DNA from: JABWAJ01 sp038323375
GTDB lineage: Bacteria > Bacteroidota > Bacteroidia > Chitinophagales > Saprospiraceae
Assembly: GCA_038323375.1 (NCBI GenBank)
Contig: JBBQGV010000010.1
Location: forward strand, 1-64,000
Direction: 5' to 3'
DNA length: 64,000 bases
The translations under genes and the position numbers were made by a program. Below the pieces are notes generated by a model, which was not told the origin of the DNA, ran no database searches, and was given only the letters and a program-made list of their open reading frames with translations. Below are positions 9,329 through 18,415 of the stretch, piece by piece (position 1 is the first letter of the stretch; the number at the start of each line of letters is the position of its first letter).

Positions 9329-10768
9329 ATGAAAAATTCAATGATCTTCATCATCATACTAATCTCTTTTAGTGCAACCGCTCAACAATACTGGCAGCCG
9401 CTTCGAGCAGACCAATGGCCGGATTATGGCGTACACAGCCTTTATGTTGACCAGGAAGTCGACATCCTGTACTTCGGCGGTAATTTTGGGCATATCAAAA
9501 ATGCAGCAGGCGAAAATCTGCTTTTACTCAATGGCATTGGTATGTGGAATGGAACGGAGTACAAGGCGATGGGCGTAGGACAGGAACAATGTTTCGGGGG
9601 GTGCGCTAACCCAGTTCGGCAGATTAATAAATACAACAATAAAATTATTGTCGGAACAGGGTATGACTCTGTTGACAGCTTGCAGGTAAATGGCATCGCT
9701 GCTTGGGACGGAATAGAATGGGATTCATTAAGAAACGGCATCGTTGATGAGTTTGGCGAATACGGTATAGTTCACAGTTCACTTGTTTTGAACAATGAAC
9801 TCATCGTTGGAGGATCATTAACGGGCATTGGAGGCATGCCTGCCAGCCTGGGAAAATGGAACGGTCAGGAATGGTCTGTCATTCCATTTCCAACAAATTT
9901 AAATTCAACTACTCCATTAATCACAGCCATAGCATTTTACAACGGCGAGTTGTACGTGGGCGGGAATTTTAAGTCTATGATAGATGGAGAAATTTATTCA
10001 GACATTTTAAAATATGATGGAACTGCCTGGCATCCAGTTTATGGCAGCATACGTGGATCATCGTACCTCACTTCAATGACTATTTTTCAAGACCACCTTT
10101 ATGTAGCTGGAGCTTTCAGTCAGGCTGCCGGCAATGCTGGCAACAACATCATGCGGCTTGGCCCAAATGGCTGGGAAGATGTGCATGGCGGTGTTTGGGG
10201 CGAAAACATCTATCAGGTTTACGCTTTACTGGTGCACAATAACGCATTGTATGTGAGTGGGGCATTTGATGTGGTAGGCGATGGTGTACAAGCGAGAAGT
10301 ATTGCCAAGTGGGATGGAGAAAAGTGGTGCGCACTTGGTGGCGGGGGTACTTTAGGCTATTTTGTTGTAGACATGGCCATTTACCGGGATACTTTGATTG
10401 TTGCGTCCAAAGTTGATTTAGATAATGGTACTACGATAAAAAACATCGCCAAATGGACAGGCGGCGACTACGTTGAAAACTGCGGGCTGCCAGTGGCTGC
10501 TACAGTCCTGCCTACGGATGGTGATGCCAAGCTTTCTCCCAACCCCGTCTCCGACCTCCTCCACCTCCAGCTTGGCGGCTTCCACACTTCCGTTCAAGTT
10601 CGCATTTTTAATGCGCTGGGGCAGGAGATATACGAAACACAGGTGGATGCAACCCCGCAGGTTGAAACCCTGCGCATCCCGGTAGCGGCCTCGCCGCCGG
10701 GGGTGTATAGCGTGCAAATAGAATCGGGCGGGAAGGTACTGACGCGGCAGGTGGCGGTGCAGCGGTGA
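9329..10768 (+). CDS. secreted beta-propeller protein with T9SS sorting domain
   Basis: 479 residues. The signal peptide ends near SFSATAQ (residue about 19). The body repeats a pattern of about 50 residues such as WNGTEYKAMG, WDGIEWDSLRNG, WNGQEWSVIP, YDGTAWHPVYG and WDGEKWCALGGG, each followed by LYVGG/LYVSGAF strands: a galactose-oxidase/kelch-like propeller without visible catalytic residues. The C-terminal domain (LSPNPVSDLLHLQLGG to VLTRQVAVQR) is a T9SS type A sorting signal, almost the same as that of the gene at 8026. The protein is therefore probably surface-attached or released. Start chosen at the signal-peptide ATG. Confidence 0.85.
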   Translation: MKNSMIFIIILISFSATAQQYWQPLRADQWPDYGVHSLYVDQEVDILYFGGNFGHIKNAAGENLLLLNGIGMWNGTEYKAMGVGQEQCFGGCANPVRQINKYNNKIIVGTGYDSVDSLQVNGIAAWDGIEWDSLRNGIVDEFGEYGIVHSSLVLNNELIVGGSLTGIGGMPASLGKWNGQEWSVIPFPTNLNSTTPLITAIAFYNGELYVGGNFKSMIDGEIYSDILKYDGTAWHPVYGSIRGSSYLTSMTIFQDHLYVAGAFSQAAGNAGNNIMRLGPNGWEDVHGGVWGENIYQVYALLVHNNALYVSGAFDVVGDGVQARSIAKWDGEKWCALGGGGTLGYFVVDMAIYRDTLIVASKVDLDNGTTIKNIAKWTGGDYVENCGLPVAATVLPTDGDAKLSPNPVSDLLHLQLGGFHTSVQVRIFNALGQEIYETQVDATPQVETLRIPVAASPPGVYSVQIESGGKVLTRQVAVQR

Positions 10769-10775
10769 AGCGATT

Positions 10776-10808
10776 AGTGAGGGTTTGACTTCAAGTCAAG
10801 CCCTCACT
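10776..10808 (+). terminator. hairpin after the gene at 9329, copy 2
   Basis: The same arms as at 9052-9084 (10776-10791 and 10793-10808), so the duplicated block extends from the sorting domain through this hairpin. Downstream, at about 10813-10840, is gacggcaagtagccgtgcag, which resembles the last bases of the sorting-domain gene (gacgcggcaggtggcggtgc) and may be a degraded third copy. Confidence 0.55.
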
Positions 10809-10921
10809 AATCAGACGGCAAGTAGCCGTGCAGCGGAGGTAAAATTGATCATTGATTAATGACAATTGATGATGTAGGGAAGCCTACACCGTTTGAATTT
10901 ATACGGCCACCCCTAAAATGA

Positions 10922-10955
10922 AACCGGGAAATATCAGCAGCGATATTTCCCGGTT
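10922..10955 (-). terminator. rho-independent-type terminator of the gene at 10967
   Basis: Perfect 14-bp arms (aaccgggaaatatc and gatatttcccggtt) with a six-base loop, just past the stop codon of the minus-strand gene and followed by tcatttt on that strand. Confidence 0.75.
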
Positions 10956-10966
10956 ATTAGAAACGA

Positions 10967-11212
10967 TCATTTTGAACTTTCGATCATTTCCATTGCAAGG
11001 TCGAGGATGGTGGTGTCTTCCAAGTTCACAATTCCACCGTTAGGCCCCGGTTGAATATGCATATCGGCGACATCCCCGTTGGTAAAATTCTTGGCGCCAA
11101 AGTAGTTGCGAACCGTTTGTTCGTCAACATTCAATTGCTCGGCAATCCGGCTGACGCTGCCGGTTGGCAACTTGTGTTTGATGTCGCGCAATTCATCGAA
11201 CGTGATATTCAT
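10967..11212 (-). CDS. small HTH-like protein, 81 residues
   Basis: MNITFDELRDIKHKLPTGSV opens the protein, then SRIAEQLNVDEQTVRNYFGAK (residues about 20-40) reads as a helix-turn-helix with the recognition helix at DEQTVRNYFG. The tail is acidic (LEDTTILDLAMEMIESS). Small proteins of this kind are widespread in Bacteroidota and are annotated as DNA-binding, with no known target. It is monocistronic, with its own terminator directly downstream. DNA-binding is an inference from the HTH pattern only. Confidence 0.75.
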   Translation of the reverse strand: MNITFDELRDIKHKLPTGSVSRIAEQLNVDEQTVRNYFGAKNFTNGDVADMHIQPGPNGGIVNLEDTTILDLAMEMIESSK

Positions 11213-11288
11213 ACTGGTATGTTTTGTTAATGAATGTAAGTCGGGGATTAAGTTAACCTAAGTTTTACAAATAGTAAAATAATTGAGC

Positions 11289-11333
11289 AAAAAAAAATAC
11301 GCCCTGAACTCTTGAGAAAAAATTCAGGGCGTA
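11289..11333 (-). terminator. terminator of the barrel gene at 11356
   Basis: Perfect 11-bp stem tacgccctgaa / ttcagggcgta (11298-11308, 11323-11333). Reading the minus strand, the stem is followed by a run of about nine T (11289-11297). A classical intrinsic terminator 22 bp after the stop codon. Confidence 0.85.
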
Positions 11334-11355
11334 AATCGTTGTTTTTCAAGGAATA

Positions 11356-12993
11356 TCAAAATCTCGCCGTAATCCCAAAAAGTGCGTTCAATCCGAACGT
11401 CGGATAGCGCTGCCAGCGTTGGCGGCGGTTGTTGGCAAGGTTATAGATGTTGACGAAAGCGCCGATGTTTTTGGTAAAGAAATAATCGGCACCCACACTG
11501 ACGTCGAACAACGCGTTCAGGTTGTCTGCTTCGTTGTTGCTATTCAGGTAAGGCACTCCGTTTTCTAGAAAAAATTCACCCCGTACGGTCAGTTTGTCTC
11601 CCAGCGTGGTGTACTTGGCACCAACATTCACTGTCAACGCCGGCAAATGCCAGGCTTTTTCTTCATTTTTAGGCGAAAATACATGCTGAGCCACCGTTCC
11701 GGTGATTTCAAACCCTTTAAACAGGGGTGCGTTCAACGACGCTTTAAGGGTAAAAATGTCTACGGTGTCGTAAAGCACATCGAAACGGGCAATCGAGTCG
11801 GTTTGGCTATTAAGTAGGAAAAGCGCCAAGTCGTCCGCTTGTTTATACCCTACCTGCGCGTTATAATCTATCCCGGAAATATTGCCTTTGACCCCGCCGT
11901 AATAATGAATGTAGCGCGTGTTCTGGATATTGACCCGGGAAGAAACAAAAGGATTGTATTCGCTCAGCGTCCGGAAATCATTTTTTTGCAAACTGCCTTC
12001 TGCGCCGATGAATGCACCAACCACGCCTTCGATGATGTTGGCACTGACTTCCACATCGGGGAAGAAAAAAAACTTATCGTTGCTGGTCGCAACGTTTACC
12101 CCGATTTTAGCCCGGAAGCGGTCGCTATGGAACGTGAAGTTAGGCTGAAAGAAAAAGTTATTCAGCGATTGTTTCGCCGTGTCGCGGTAGGAAGTCAGGT
12201 CGGTTTTTATCCCGATGCGCAGCGGGTGTTTTTCATTAAACCACTTGGTGGCGTTTAAATCCAGCTCAAATCCGGTTTCCCGGGCCGCATAGTTATCGGT
12301 GAGGTTGTACAACTTGAACCCCGCGTGGTAATTCAGGTCTCCCTGTGTTCTTACCCCGTTAAAAATACTCAGCCCGGCATCAAAGGTCGAGAACTGTTGC
12401 CTGACTTCATCCGGTTCGAAGTTGAAATCAGTGCCCGTTTCTTCGTTCAGGTCGTTATAGCCATAATAATAAACCGAGTTGCGCGAATACCCGAGGTTTG
12501 CGCCGACCGCAAAACCCTGGTCGAAGTAATAGGCCCCGTTGATGCCGAAGTTATTGTCGCTGAAGCGCTGGTTTTCTGTCTTTTTGGTGTTGTTTGCCGA
12601 ATGGTGCAACAGGTTCAGGCCAAAATCGAGGTTCTTTTGTGCGATGTTGTATGAACCTTCACCATAAAAAGAGCTTGGAAATCCGGCACCCAGCCGCGCG
12701 TAGCCGTTGTATCCTTTCTCTACTGCTTCGGTGCGCATGCCCAGCGGACGGATTTTGGGCGGCAGGTACTCAACCGCCAAATTTTTGGGGATCACATCGT
12801 ATTTCTGCCGACGGGTCGCGGTATCCAATTGCGGCAAGCTCGGCTTCAACCCGATTTTTTCAGTTTCCAGCAAACGCGCCTCAAAGTTTTTCACTACATC
12901 CACCTGCCCCGAAGGCAAATCCTTTTGGGCTTGCAGCAGCCCGGAAGCAGTTGCAATCATTGCGAACAACAGCGCTATTCTTATCTTGGTCAT
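11356..12993 (-). CDS. outer-membrane beta-barrel protein (TonB-dependent receptor-like)
   Basis: 545 residues with a signal peptide (MTKIRIALLFAMIATASGLLQAQ). Alternating amphipathic strands continue through the protein (GYNGYARLGAGFPSSFYGE, LDFGLNLLHHSAN, FGINGAYYFDQGFAVGANL) and the C-terminus ends in aromatic NALFGITARF, typical of BAM-inserted barrels. I see no plug domain or TonB box, so it is a barrel without clear transport motifs. It lies about 100 bp downstream of the large TPR gene in the same direction and probably shares its transcript. Such TPR-barrel pairs recur in Bacteroidota; the function is unknown. Start at the ATG at 12991-12993, since the extension to 13053 lacks signal-peptide character. 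Confidence 0.8.
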   Translation of the reverse strand: MTKIRIALLFAMIATASGLLQAQKDLPSGQVDVVKNFEARLLETEKIGLKPSLPQLDTATRRQKYDVIPKNLAVEYLPPKIRPLGMRTEAVEKGYNGYARLGAGFPSSFYGEGSYNIAQKNLDFGLNLLHHSANNTKKTENQRFSDNNFGINGAYYFDQGFAVGANLGYSRNSVYYYGYNDLNEETGTDFNFEPDEVRQQFSTFDAGLSIFNGVRTQGDLNYHAGFKLYNLTDNYAARETGFELDLNATKWFNEKHPLRIGIKTDLTSYRDTAKQSLNNFFFQPNFTFHSDRFRAKIGVNVATSNDKFFFFPDVEVSANIIEGVVGAFIGAEGSLQKNDFRTLSEYNPFVSSRVNIQNTRYIHYYGGVKGNISGIDYNAQVGYKQADDLALFLLNSQTDSIARFDVLYDTVDIFTLKASLNAPLFKGFEITGTVAQHVFSPKNEEKAWHLPALTVNVGAKYTTLGDKLTVRGEFFLENGVPYLNSNNEADNLNALFDVSVGADYFFTKNIGAFVNIYNLANNRRQRWQRYPTFGLNALFGITARF

Positions 12994-13095
12994 GTTCTTG
13001 ATTCGTTTTGATGATGTTAATTCCAAAATTACTGGCGGGCGATTGCCTTGCATTTTGCCCTTCGCCCCCCGCAGTGCAGGACAGGCTTTGCCCTC

Positions 13096-16000
13096 TTAAT
13101 TCCCCCGGTCTAAATCCAGGATATTGGAGTCCGTTTCCCGGTTCAGGCGGCTTGACTGGTTCAATTGCTGGTTGATTTTGGCCAATTTAGCCTTTGCAAT
13201 GTTCACCAGTTCGGGATCTTCGTCGTAGTTTTCCAACAGGGCTTCCAAAGCTGCGCGGGCGTTGTACAAATCTCCTTTGTCTGCAAAAATATCCGAAAGC
13301 AAAATAACGCTTTTGGCTACCCAGTAAGGATAAGCCGAACTTTCCTTGTTGGCGTTGATGCACAACTCCTGCGACTTAGCCAGATCCCGTTTGAGGTAAT
13401 AAATATTGGCAATCAGGTAGCGCGCCTCAGCGGTTTGTTCGTTATCGCTCAGGCGTACGACCTCATTGAGTGCCGAAAGGGCGTTGTCGTAATCGCGCTG
13501 ATCGAAAGAAATTTTCCCGATGTAAAAATTAGACGTCGCTTTGTGTGCAGCTGTTGCACTCGCATTATTGGCGACTTTCCGGGACAAACTCAGCACGGCC
13601 TGGGTGTTCCCGATCCGGTATGCGCTGCGCATGGCACCCAATTGCGCTTCGAACCGCATGGTTTCGCTGGTGGCAGAGGATTCCATTTTCGAGTATAAGT
13701 CGAAAGCCTTATTGAAGTTCTGTTCGTAGTTGTAGGCAATGATCGCTGCTTTTTCCAATGCTTTTACATAGTTCGCGCTGGTTCCGCGGCCAATCACGTA
13801 TTCGTAGTCTTTCAGCGCTTCAGAGTAACGTTTCAAAGCGGCATAAGACTCACCCCGGTGGTAATAGGCCATCAGCACGGAGCGCCCGTTCGGGTATTTG
13901 CGGATATAATCGGAATAGGCCTCGACGGCCCGACTGTAATTGGCGTTTTCGTATTGGGATTCCGCTGCTTTAAAGTTGATCGAGTCTTTGGAAGCGCTGT
14001 CCACTTTGTAACCAGGCACCGTTTCAAGGAAAGCGAAATATTCATCCGTTTTGCCGAGATCCCTGACGTAAATTTCTTCCAAAGCAGCGAGTGCAAGACT
14101 TGCTTCGCCGGGTGCCGGGTTGTAGGAAAACACCTGCTTGTAATAATTGATGGCCGCTTCCGGGCTACCCTGGTTATAGCTCACCAGACCCAATTGCAGC
14201 AGAGCCTGCACGATCAGGTCTGATTTGTTTTTATAATCGGAGACCAACTTCCGCAGCGGCACGATGGCTTTGCTCAACTGGCCCATTTCCTGATATGTGA
14301 CGCCCAACTGCAACAAAGCATCGTCGGCATATTCCGAATCCGGAAATTCATTCGGGATGCGTTCCAGTGCCAGAATTTTATCGGTCATACGTCCTCTAAG
14401 CCCCTCGATAATCGCTTTCTGATAAATAGCGTAAACATAACCGGTGTAGCGGGAATCAATGGCTTCATCGTAATAATTGACCGCTTCGTTGTACTGATTG
14501 CGTTTGAAATGGCAGTCGCCTGCGCGCATGGTGGCGTCGCCGAGCACCTTGTTTTTCACGTCAATGCTGTTGATGAAGTTCTTATTCCGTTTGATTCCCG
14601 TGGTCGCTTCGCGGAAAAAACCGAGTGCAGCCGTGAAATTATTTTGCTTCAGGTAGTTGTAGCCCTGCACGTAGTTCGCGGTGAACAACGAAGACTCGTC
14701 CGGCAGGTTGCTCAGCGTTTTTGCAAGGGTCAGAAATTGATCCATCAGCCTGGTACTCTGTGGGTATTGCTCCTGTTGGTGGGCAATATCGGCCTGCCAA
14801 TAAATAGTCAGGGCTTTCGTGCGGGGATCTACCGGATTTTTCATTGCCTTGTCAAAGTGGATCTTGGCTTCCGGAATGTTGTTTTCTCCCAGCAATTGCA
14901 ACCCGCGGAAGTAGGCTACTTTCTGGTAGCTTTCTTTCAACTGTGGCGTACGGTTGGCCTCCGGCAGTTTTTCAATGACTTCCATCGCTTGTTTATAATC
15001 GCGGTAGCTGAGGAAAATATCCCCCATGAGCCCCTGCGATTCGTTGTAGTATTTGGAAGTCGGTTTAAAGCTTTGCAGCGCGGTGATGGCTTCGCGCGGG
15101 TCTTTTAGTTCGTAGCTTAATTTGGCGTAGTTAAACAAGGCGTCTTCCGACAATTGCGGGTCGTAAGCCATGCGCTTGGCGTTGCCAAAGGCCGTGCGGG
15201 CATTTGATTTCTGGTTCAGCTTCAGGTAGCAATCGCCAAGGTAGTACATCGCCATTTGCCCCAGCTTGGAGTCAAGGCCAGTCAACTCCTTAAAGCTCTG
15301 TACGGCTTTCTGATAATTGTTGGTTTTGTATTGCGTAAAGCCCAACTGATAGAACTCTTCCGGGCGCAGTTTGCCGGTGTTCGCGGCGTAGTATTCTAAG
15401 TGTTCCAGCGCCTCCGGGTAATTGCCTTTTTCAAAATGAGCCTGTCCCAGCAATTGCCGCAATTCCTTGTAGTTCTGCACTCCGCGTTCGTTCACTTTGG
15501 CTTCGGCGTAATTGATGAGTTCGTCGTATTGCCGTTCGGCGAAGTAAATCTGTGCGATGTAGTAAGGGATTTGCGCCTTGTACTTGTTTTTTTTCTCTAC
15601 AATCCGGAACTGCTTGATGGCCTCGCTGTAGTTGCCTTCAAAAAACTGGCACATACCGAGGTAGTAGTTGGCGGGTTCGTAATATTCCCCTTCGATTGAG
15701 GCAATTTCTTTGAAACTCGTCTTTGCTTGTGCAAAGCGCTTTTGTACAAAATGAGCATAGCCGGTTTTGAATTTTACTTCCGTGCGCTGCTCCTTAGTCA
15801 TACCGGAAGACGGCGCTTTTGCGTAATATTCGATGGCTTTGTCGTACTGGTCGGTGTTGTAATAGTAATTCGCAACCTCGACCAATGCTTCGTTGGAAAT
15901 GGGGTCAGGCGAATGGGTTCGGATAAAGTCGAGGATGAGTTTTTCCCCGTCTTTCGCATTGAGTTGCACTGCGCATTTGGCGCGGTAGAATTCTGCTTTT

Positions 16001-16221
16001 GTGCGCAGCAATTCTGCCTGCGGTTCATTTACTGGCCGGAGTAGTTCAATCGTTTTTTTAAATTCCTGCTGGGCTTTAGCGAAAAGCGACTGGTCCAGAA
16101 AAGTGGCGCCGCGTTTGTAAGCTTCGTTGGCTTCTGTAAAAACTGTTGTTTGCTGGCCGTACAGGGAGATCGTAAGGAAAGCTGCCGGCAACAACATGGC
16201 AAGTCGTCGAGTCATAGACAT
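13096..16221 (-). CDS. large periplasmic TPR protein
   Basis: 1,041 residues with a signal peptide (RRLAMLLPAAFLTISLYGQQ), then tetratricopeptide repeats across nearly the whole length (for example YNTDQYDKAIEYYAKAP, FEGNYSEAIKQFRIVEKKN, NNYQKAVQSFKELT, SLALAALEEIYVRDLGKTDE). TPR arrays bind other proteins, so it probably serves as a periplasmic scaffold for the barrel protein encoded next. The C-terminus is rich in Asn/Gln/Ser. Start at MSMTRR (16219-16221); the second Met at 16215 is equally possible. A strong TTG-N21-TACCTTTG promoter lies 27 bp upstream and excludes the longer frame to 16311. Confidence 0.85.
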   Translation of the reverse strand: MSMTRRLAMLLPAAFLTISLYGQQTTVFTEANEAYKRGATFLDQSLFAKAQQEFKKTIELLRPVNEPQAELLRTKAEFYRAKCAVQLNAKDGEKLILDFIRTHSPDPISNEALVEVANYYYNTDQYDKAIEYYAKAPSSGMTKEQRTEVKFKTGYAHFVQKRFAQAKTSFKEIASIEGEYYEPANYYLGMCQFFEGNYSEAIKQFRIVEKKNKYKAQIPYYIAQIYFAERQYDELINYAEAKVNERGVQNYKELRQLLGQAHFEKGNYPEALEHLEYYAANTGKLRPEEFYQLGFTQYKTNNYQKAVQSFKELTGLDSKLGQMAMYYLGDCYLKLNQKSNARTAFGNAKRMAYDPQLSEDALFNYAKLSYELKDPREAITALQSFKPTSKYYNESQGLMGDIFLSYRDYKQAMEVIEKLPEANRTPQLKESYQKVAYFRGLQLLGENNIPEAKIHFDKAMKNPVDPRTKALTIYWQADIAHQQEQYPQSTRLMDQFLTLAKTLSNLPDESSLFTANYVQGYNYLKQNNFTAALGFFREATTGIKRNKNFINSIDVKNKVLGDATMRAGDCHFKRNQYNEAVNYYDEAIDSRYTGYVYAIYQKAIIEGLRGRMTDKILALERIPNEFPDSEYADDALLQLGVTYQEMGQLSKAIVPLRKLVSDYKNKSDLIVQALLQLGLVSYNQGSPEAAINYYKQVFSYNPAPGEASLALAALEEIYVRDLGKTDEYFAFLETVPGYKVDSASKDSINFKAAESQYENANYSRAVEAYSDYIRKYPNGRSVLMAYYHRGESYAALKRYSEALKDYEYVIGRGTSANYVKALEKAAIIAYNYEQNFNKAFDLYSKMESSATSETMRFEAQLGAMRSAYRIGNTQAVLSLSRKVANNASATAAHKATSNFYIGKISFDQRDYDNALSALNEVVRLSDNEQTAEARYLIANIYYLKRDLAKSQELCINANKESSAYPYWVAKSVILLSDIFADKGDLYNARAALEALLENYDEDPELVNIAKAKLAKINQQLNQSSRLNRETDSNILDLDRGN

Positions 16222-16247
16222 GGTTGTAATGTTTTCTTCATTCAATG

Positions 16248-16279
16248 CAAAGGTACAAACTCCGCAGGCTTTATACCAA
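16248..16279 (-). promoter_or_regulatory. Bacteroidota-type promoter for the TPR-barrel operon
   Basis: On the minus strand, TTG (16277-16279), a 21-bp spacer, then TACCTTTG (16248-16255). This fits the Bacteroidota sigma-70 consensus TTG/TAnnTTTG and lies 27 bp before the start codon at 16221. Confidence 0.7.
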
Positions 16280-16504
16280 TGCCACAAATATGGAAACGCA
16301 TAATTTCGCAAACATGCACAAAACTTGGCTGTGCGAAGTATAATTGTGCTCCTTCAATGAAATTACAAAAAAATTAACGAATGCTGAAGCGATATAAGTA
16401 CCTTTACATTCCGTAATGATACGAAGGCGACGGAAGTATTTCAGTTACTGGCTACAAGCTGGCATCCGCCTGCCGATGTTTTAAGTCAACATCACATACA
16501 CACT

Positions 16505-18151
16505 ATGACAAAGTACGTATTTGTTACGGGGGGCGTTACTTCTTCGCTGGGTAAAGGCATCATTTCCGCTTCATTGGCAAAATTGCTTCAATCAAGAGGA
16601 TTCTCCGTCACCATCCAAAAGTTTGATCCTTACATCAACGTTGATCCGGGCACACTCAATCCTTATGAGCACGGGGAATGCTACGTGACCGACGACGGTG
16701 CCGAAACCGACCTCGACCTCGGCTACTACGAGCGATTCCTTAACCGGCCAACCTCTCAGGCGAATAACGTCACCACAGGCCGGATTTATCAAACCGTCAT
16801 CGAAAAAGAACGCGCCGGCGACTACCTCGGAAAAACCGTACAGGTGATTCCGCACATTACCGACGAGATCAAACGCCGCGCTAAACTGCTGAGCAGCCAG
16901 GGGCGCTACGATATTGTGATTACAGAATTGGGCGGTACGGTCGGCGATATTGAATCGCTCCCTTACTTAGAAGCGCTGCGCCAGTTGCGCTGGGAACTTG
17001 GCCGCGACAACTGCATCGTGATTCACCTGACGCTGATCCCTTACCTGAATGCTGCGAAAGAGCTGAAAACCAAGCCCACGCAACACTCGGTTAAAGAATT
17101 GCAGAAAACAGGTATCCAGCCGGACATCTTAGTTTGCCGCACGGAGCACCACCTGAATAATGATATCCGCCGAAAATTAGCGCTGTTTTGCAATGTGGAA
17201 ATTGGCTCGGTCATCGAAGCCATTGACGCAGAAAGTATTTACGACGTGCCGATGCTGATGTTGAAAGAACATTTAGACACCACCGTCATCACCAAACTGC
17301 GGTTGCCAGACAAGCAGGAACCCAACCTGCGCGCCTGGAAAACCTTCCTTACCAAACTGAAGTCTCCAACGCAGGAAGTCAAAATTGGCTTAGTTGGCAA
17401 ATACAATGAGCTTCAGGACGCTTACAAGTCCATTTACGAATCCTTCGTCCACGCTGGTGCCATGAACGAATGCCGCGTAAAAGTAGAAGCTATTCACTCT
17501 GAAAAACTTGACGTTGACGAGGCCTCCATAGTGCGCCAATTAGAGGGGCTCGACGGTATTCTCGTCGCTCCGGGGTTTGGCGAGCGCGGAATTGCCGGAA
17601 AAATCAAGGCCATCCGGTATGCACGGGAAAACAACATTCCCTTTTTTGGAATATGCCTGGGTATGCAATGCGCCGTTGTTGAGTTTTCGCGCAACGTGCT
17701 GGGTATCGCCGATGCCACTTCCACGGAAATTGATCCGAAGGCCACTCAACCAGTCATTGACCTGATGCCCGAACAAAAGGCCATTACGGCCAAAGGCGGC
17801 ACCATGCGTCTTGGCGCCTACGACTGCGAGCTGCGCCGCAAATCCAAAGCACACAACATATACGGACAACTGAAGATCAGCGAACGCCACCGGCACCGCT
17901 ATGAGTTCAATAACGCTTATCGCGAACAAATTGAAAAAGCCGGCCTTATCCCCAGCGGCATCAACCCGGCATCGGATCTGGTTGAAGTGGTGGAGTTAAA
18001 AGACCATCCCTGGTTTATTGGAGTCCAATTCCACCCGGAATTAAAAAGTACGGTAGAAAACCCGCATCCGCTTTTTGTCTCTTTCATCAAAGCAGCCAAA
18101 GAATTCAAGTTCAAAAAAACGGAAGCACTACACGCTGTTGGTGTGGAGTGA
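16505..18151 (+). CDS. pyrG: CTP synthase
   Basis: Converts UTP to CTP with ATP and glutamine. The synthetase domain opens TKYVFVTGGVTSSLGKGIIS, with the P-loop and the GVTSSLGKG motif. The glutaminase domain carries the nucleophile Cys384 in FFGICLGMQ and the C-terminal HPE of the triad (GVQFHPELKS). 548 residues, typical length, nothing missing. The ATG at 16505 gives the canonical N-terminus. Upstream, TACCTTTA at about 16399 is one base from the promoter box. Monocistronic. Confidence 0.98.
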   Translation: MTKYVFVTGGVTSSLGKGIISASLAKLLQSRGFSVTIQKFDPYINVDPGTLNPYEHGECYVTDDGAETDLDLGYYERFLNRPTSQANNVTTGRIYQTVIEKERAGDYLGKTVQVIPHITDEIKRRAKLLSSQGRYDIVITELGGTVGDIESLPYLEALRQLRWELGRDNCIVIHLTLIPYLNAAKELKTKPTQHSVKELQKTGIQPDILVCRTEHHLNNDIRRKLALFCNVEIGSVIEAIDAESIYDVPMLMLKEHLDTTVITKLRLPDKQEPNLRAWKTFLTKLKSPTQEVKIGLVGKYNELQDAYKSIYESFVHAGAMNECRVKVEAIHSEKLDVDEASIVRQLEGLDGILVAPGFGERGIAGKIKAIRYARENNIPFFGICLGMQCAVVEFSRNVLGIADATSTEIDPKATQPVIDLMPEQKAITAKGGTMRLGAYDCELRRKSKAHNIYGQLKISERHRHRYEFNNAYREQIEKAGLIPSGINPASDLVEVVELKDHPWFIGVQFHPELKSTVENPHPLFVSFIKAAKEFKFKKTEALHAVGVE

Positions 18152-18415
18152 TGCAGCATATTACAAGCAACGGATACTTTTTTATGAAATACAGACGCCT
18201 GGCTGCTTTGCCATGCTCCTGCAAAGTGCTTTGATTTTTTCGGCGAGGGCAATTATGAAACCCTGCGTTTTGAACGCGCTGAGCGGCGTCTGACAAAAAA
18301 CGTAAAAAGAAGCTAACAATTTGTATAGCCCGTCGAATATGGAATTTATTTCAAAAACAAGCTGTGTTTTTATTACATTTGCCACTGTTATTGAAAAACG
18401 TTGACACGCCTGAAC
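18152..18415. other. intergenic region with a promoter box
   Basis: No coding frame of note. TACATTTG at 18374-18381, 35 bp before the nuclease start, matches the -7 box TAnnTTTG; no good TTG at the usual distance. Confidence 0.4.
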
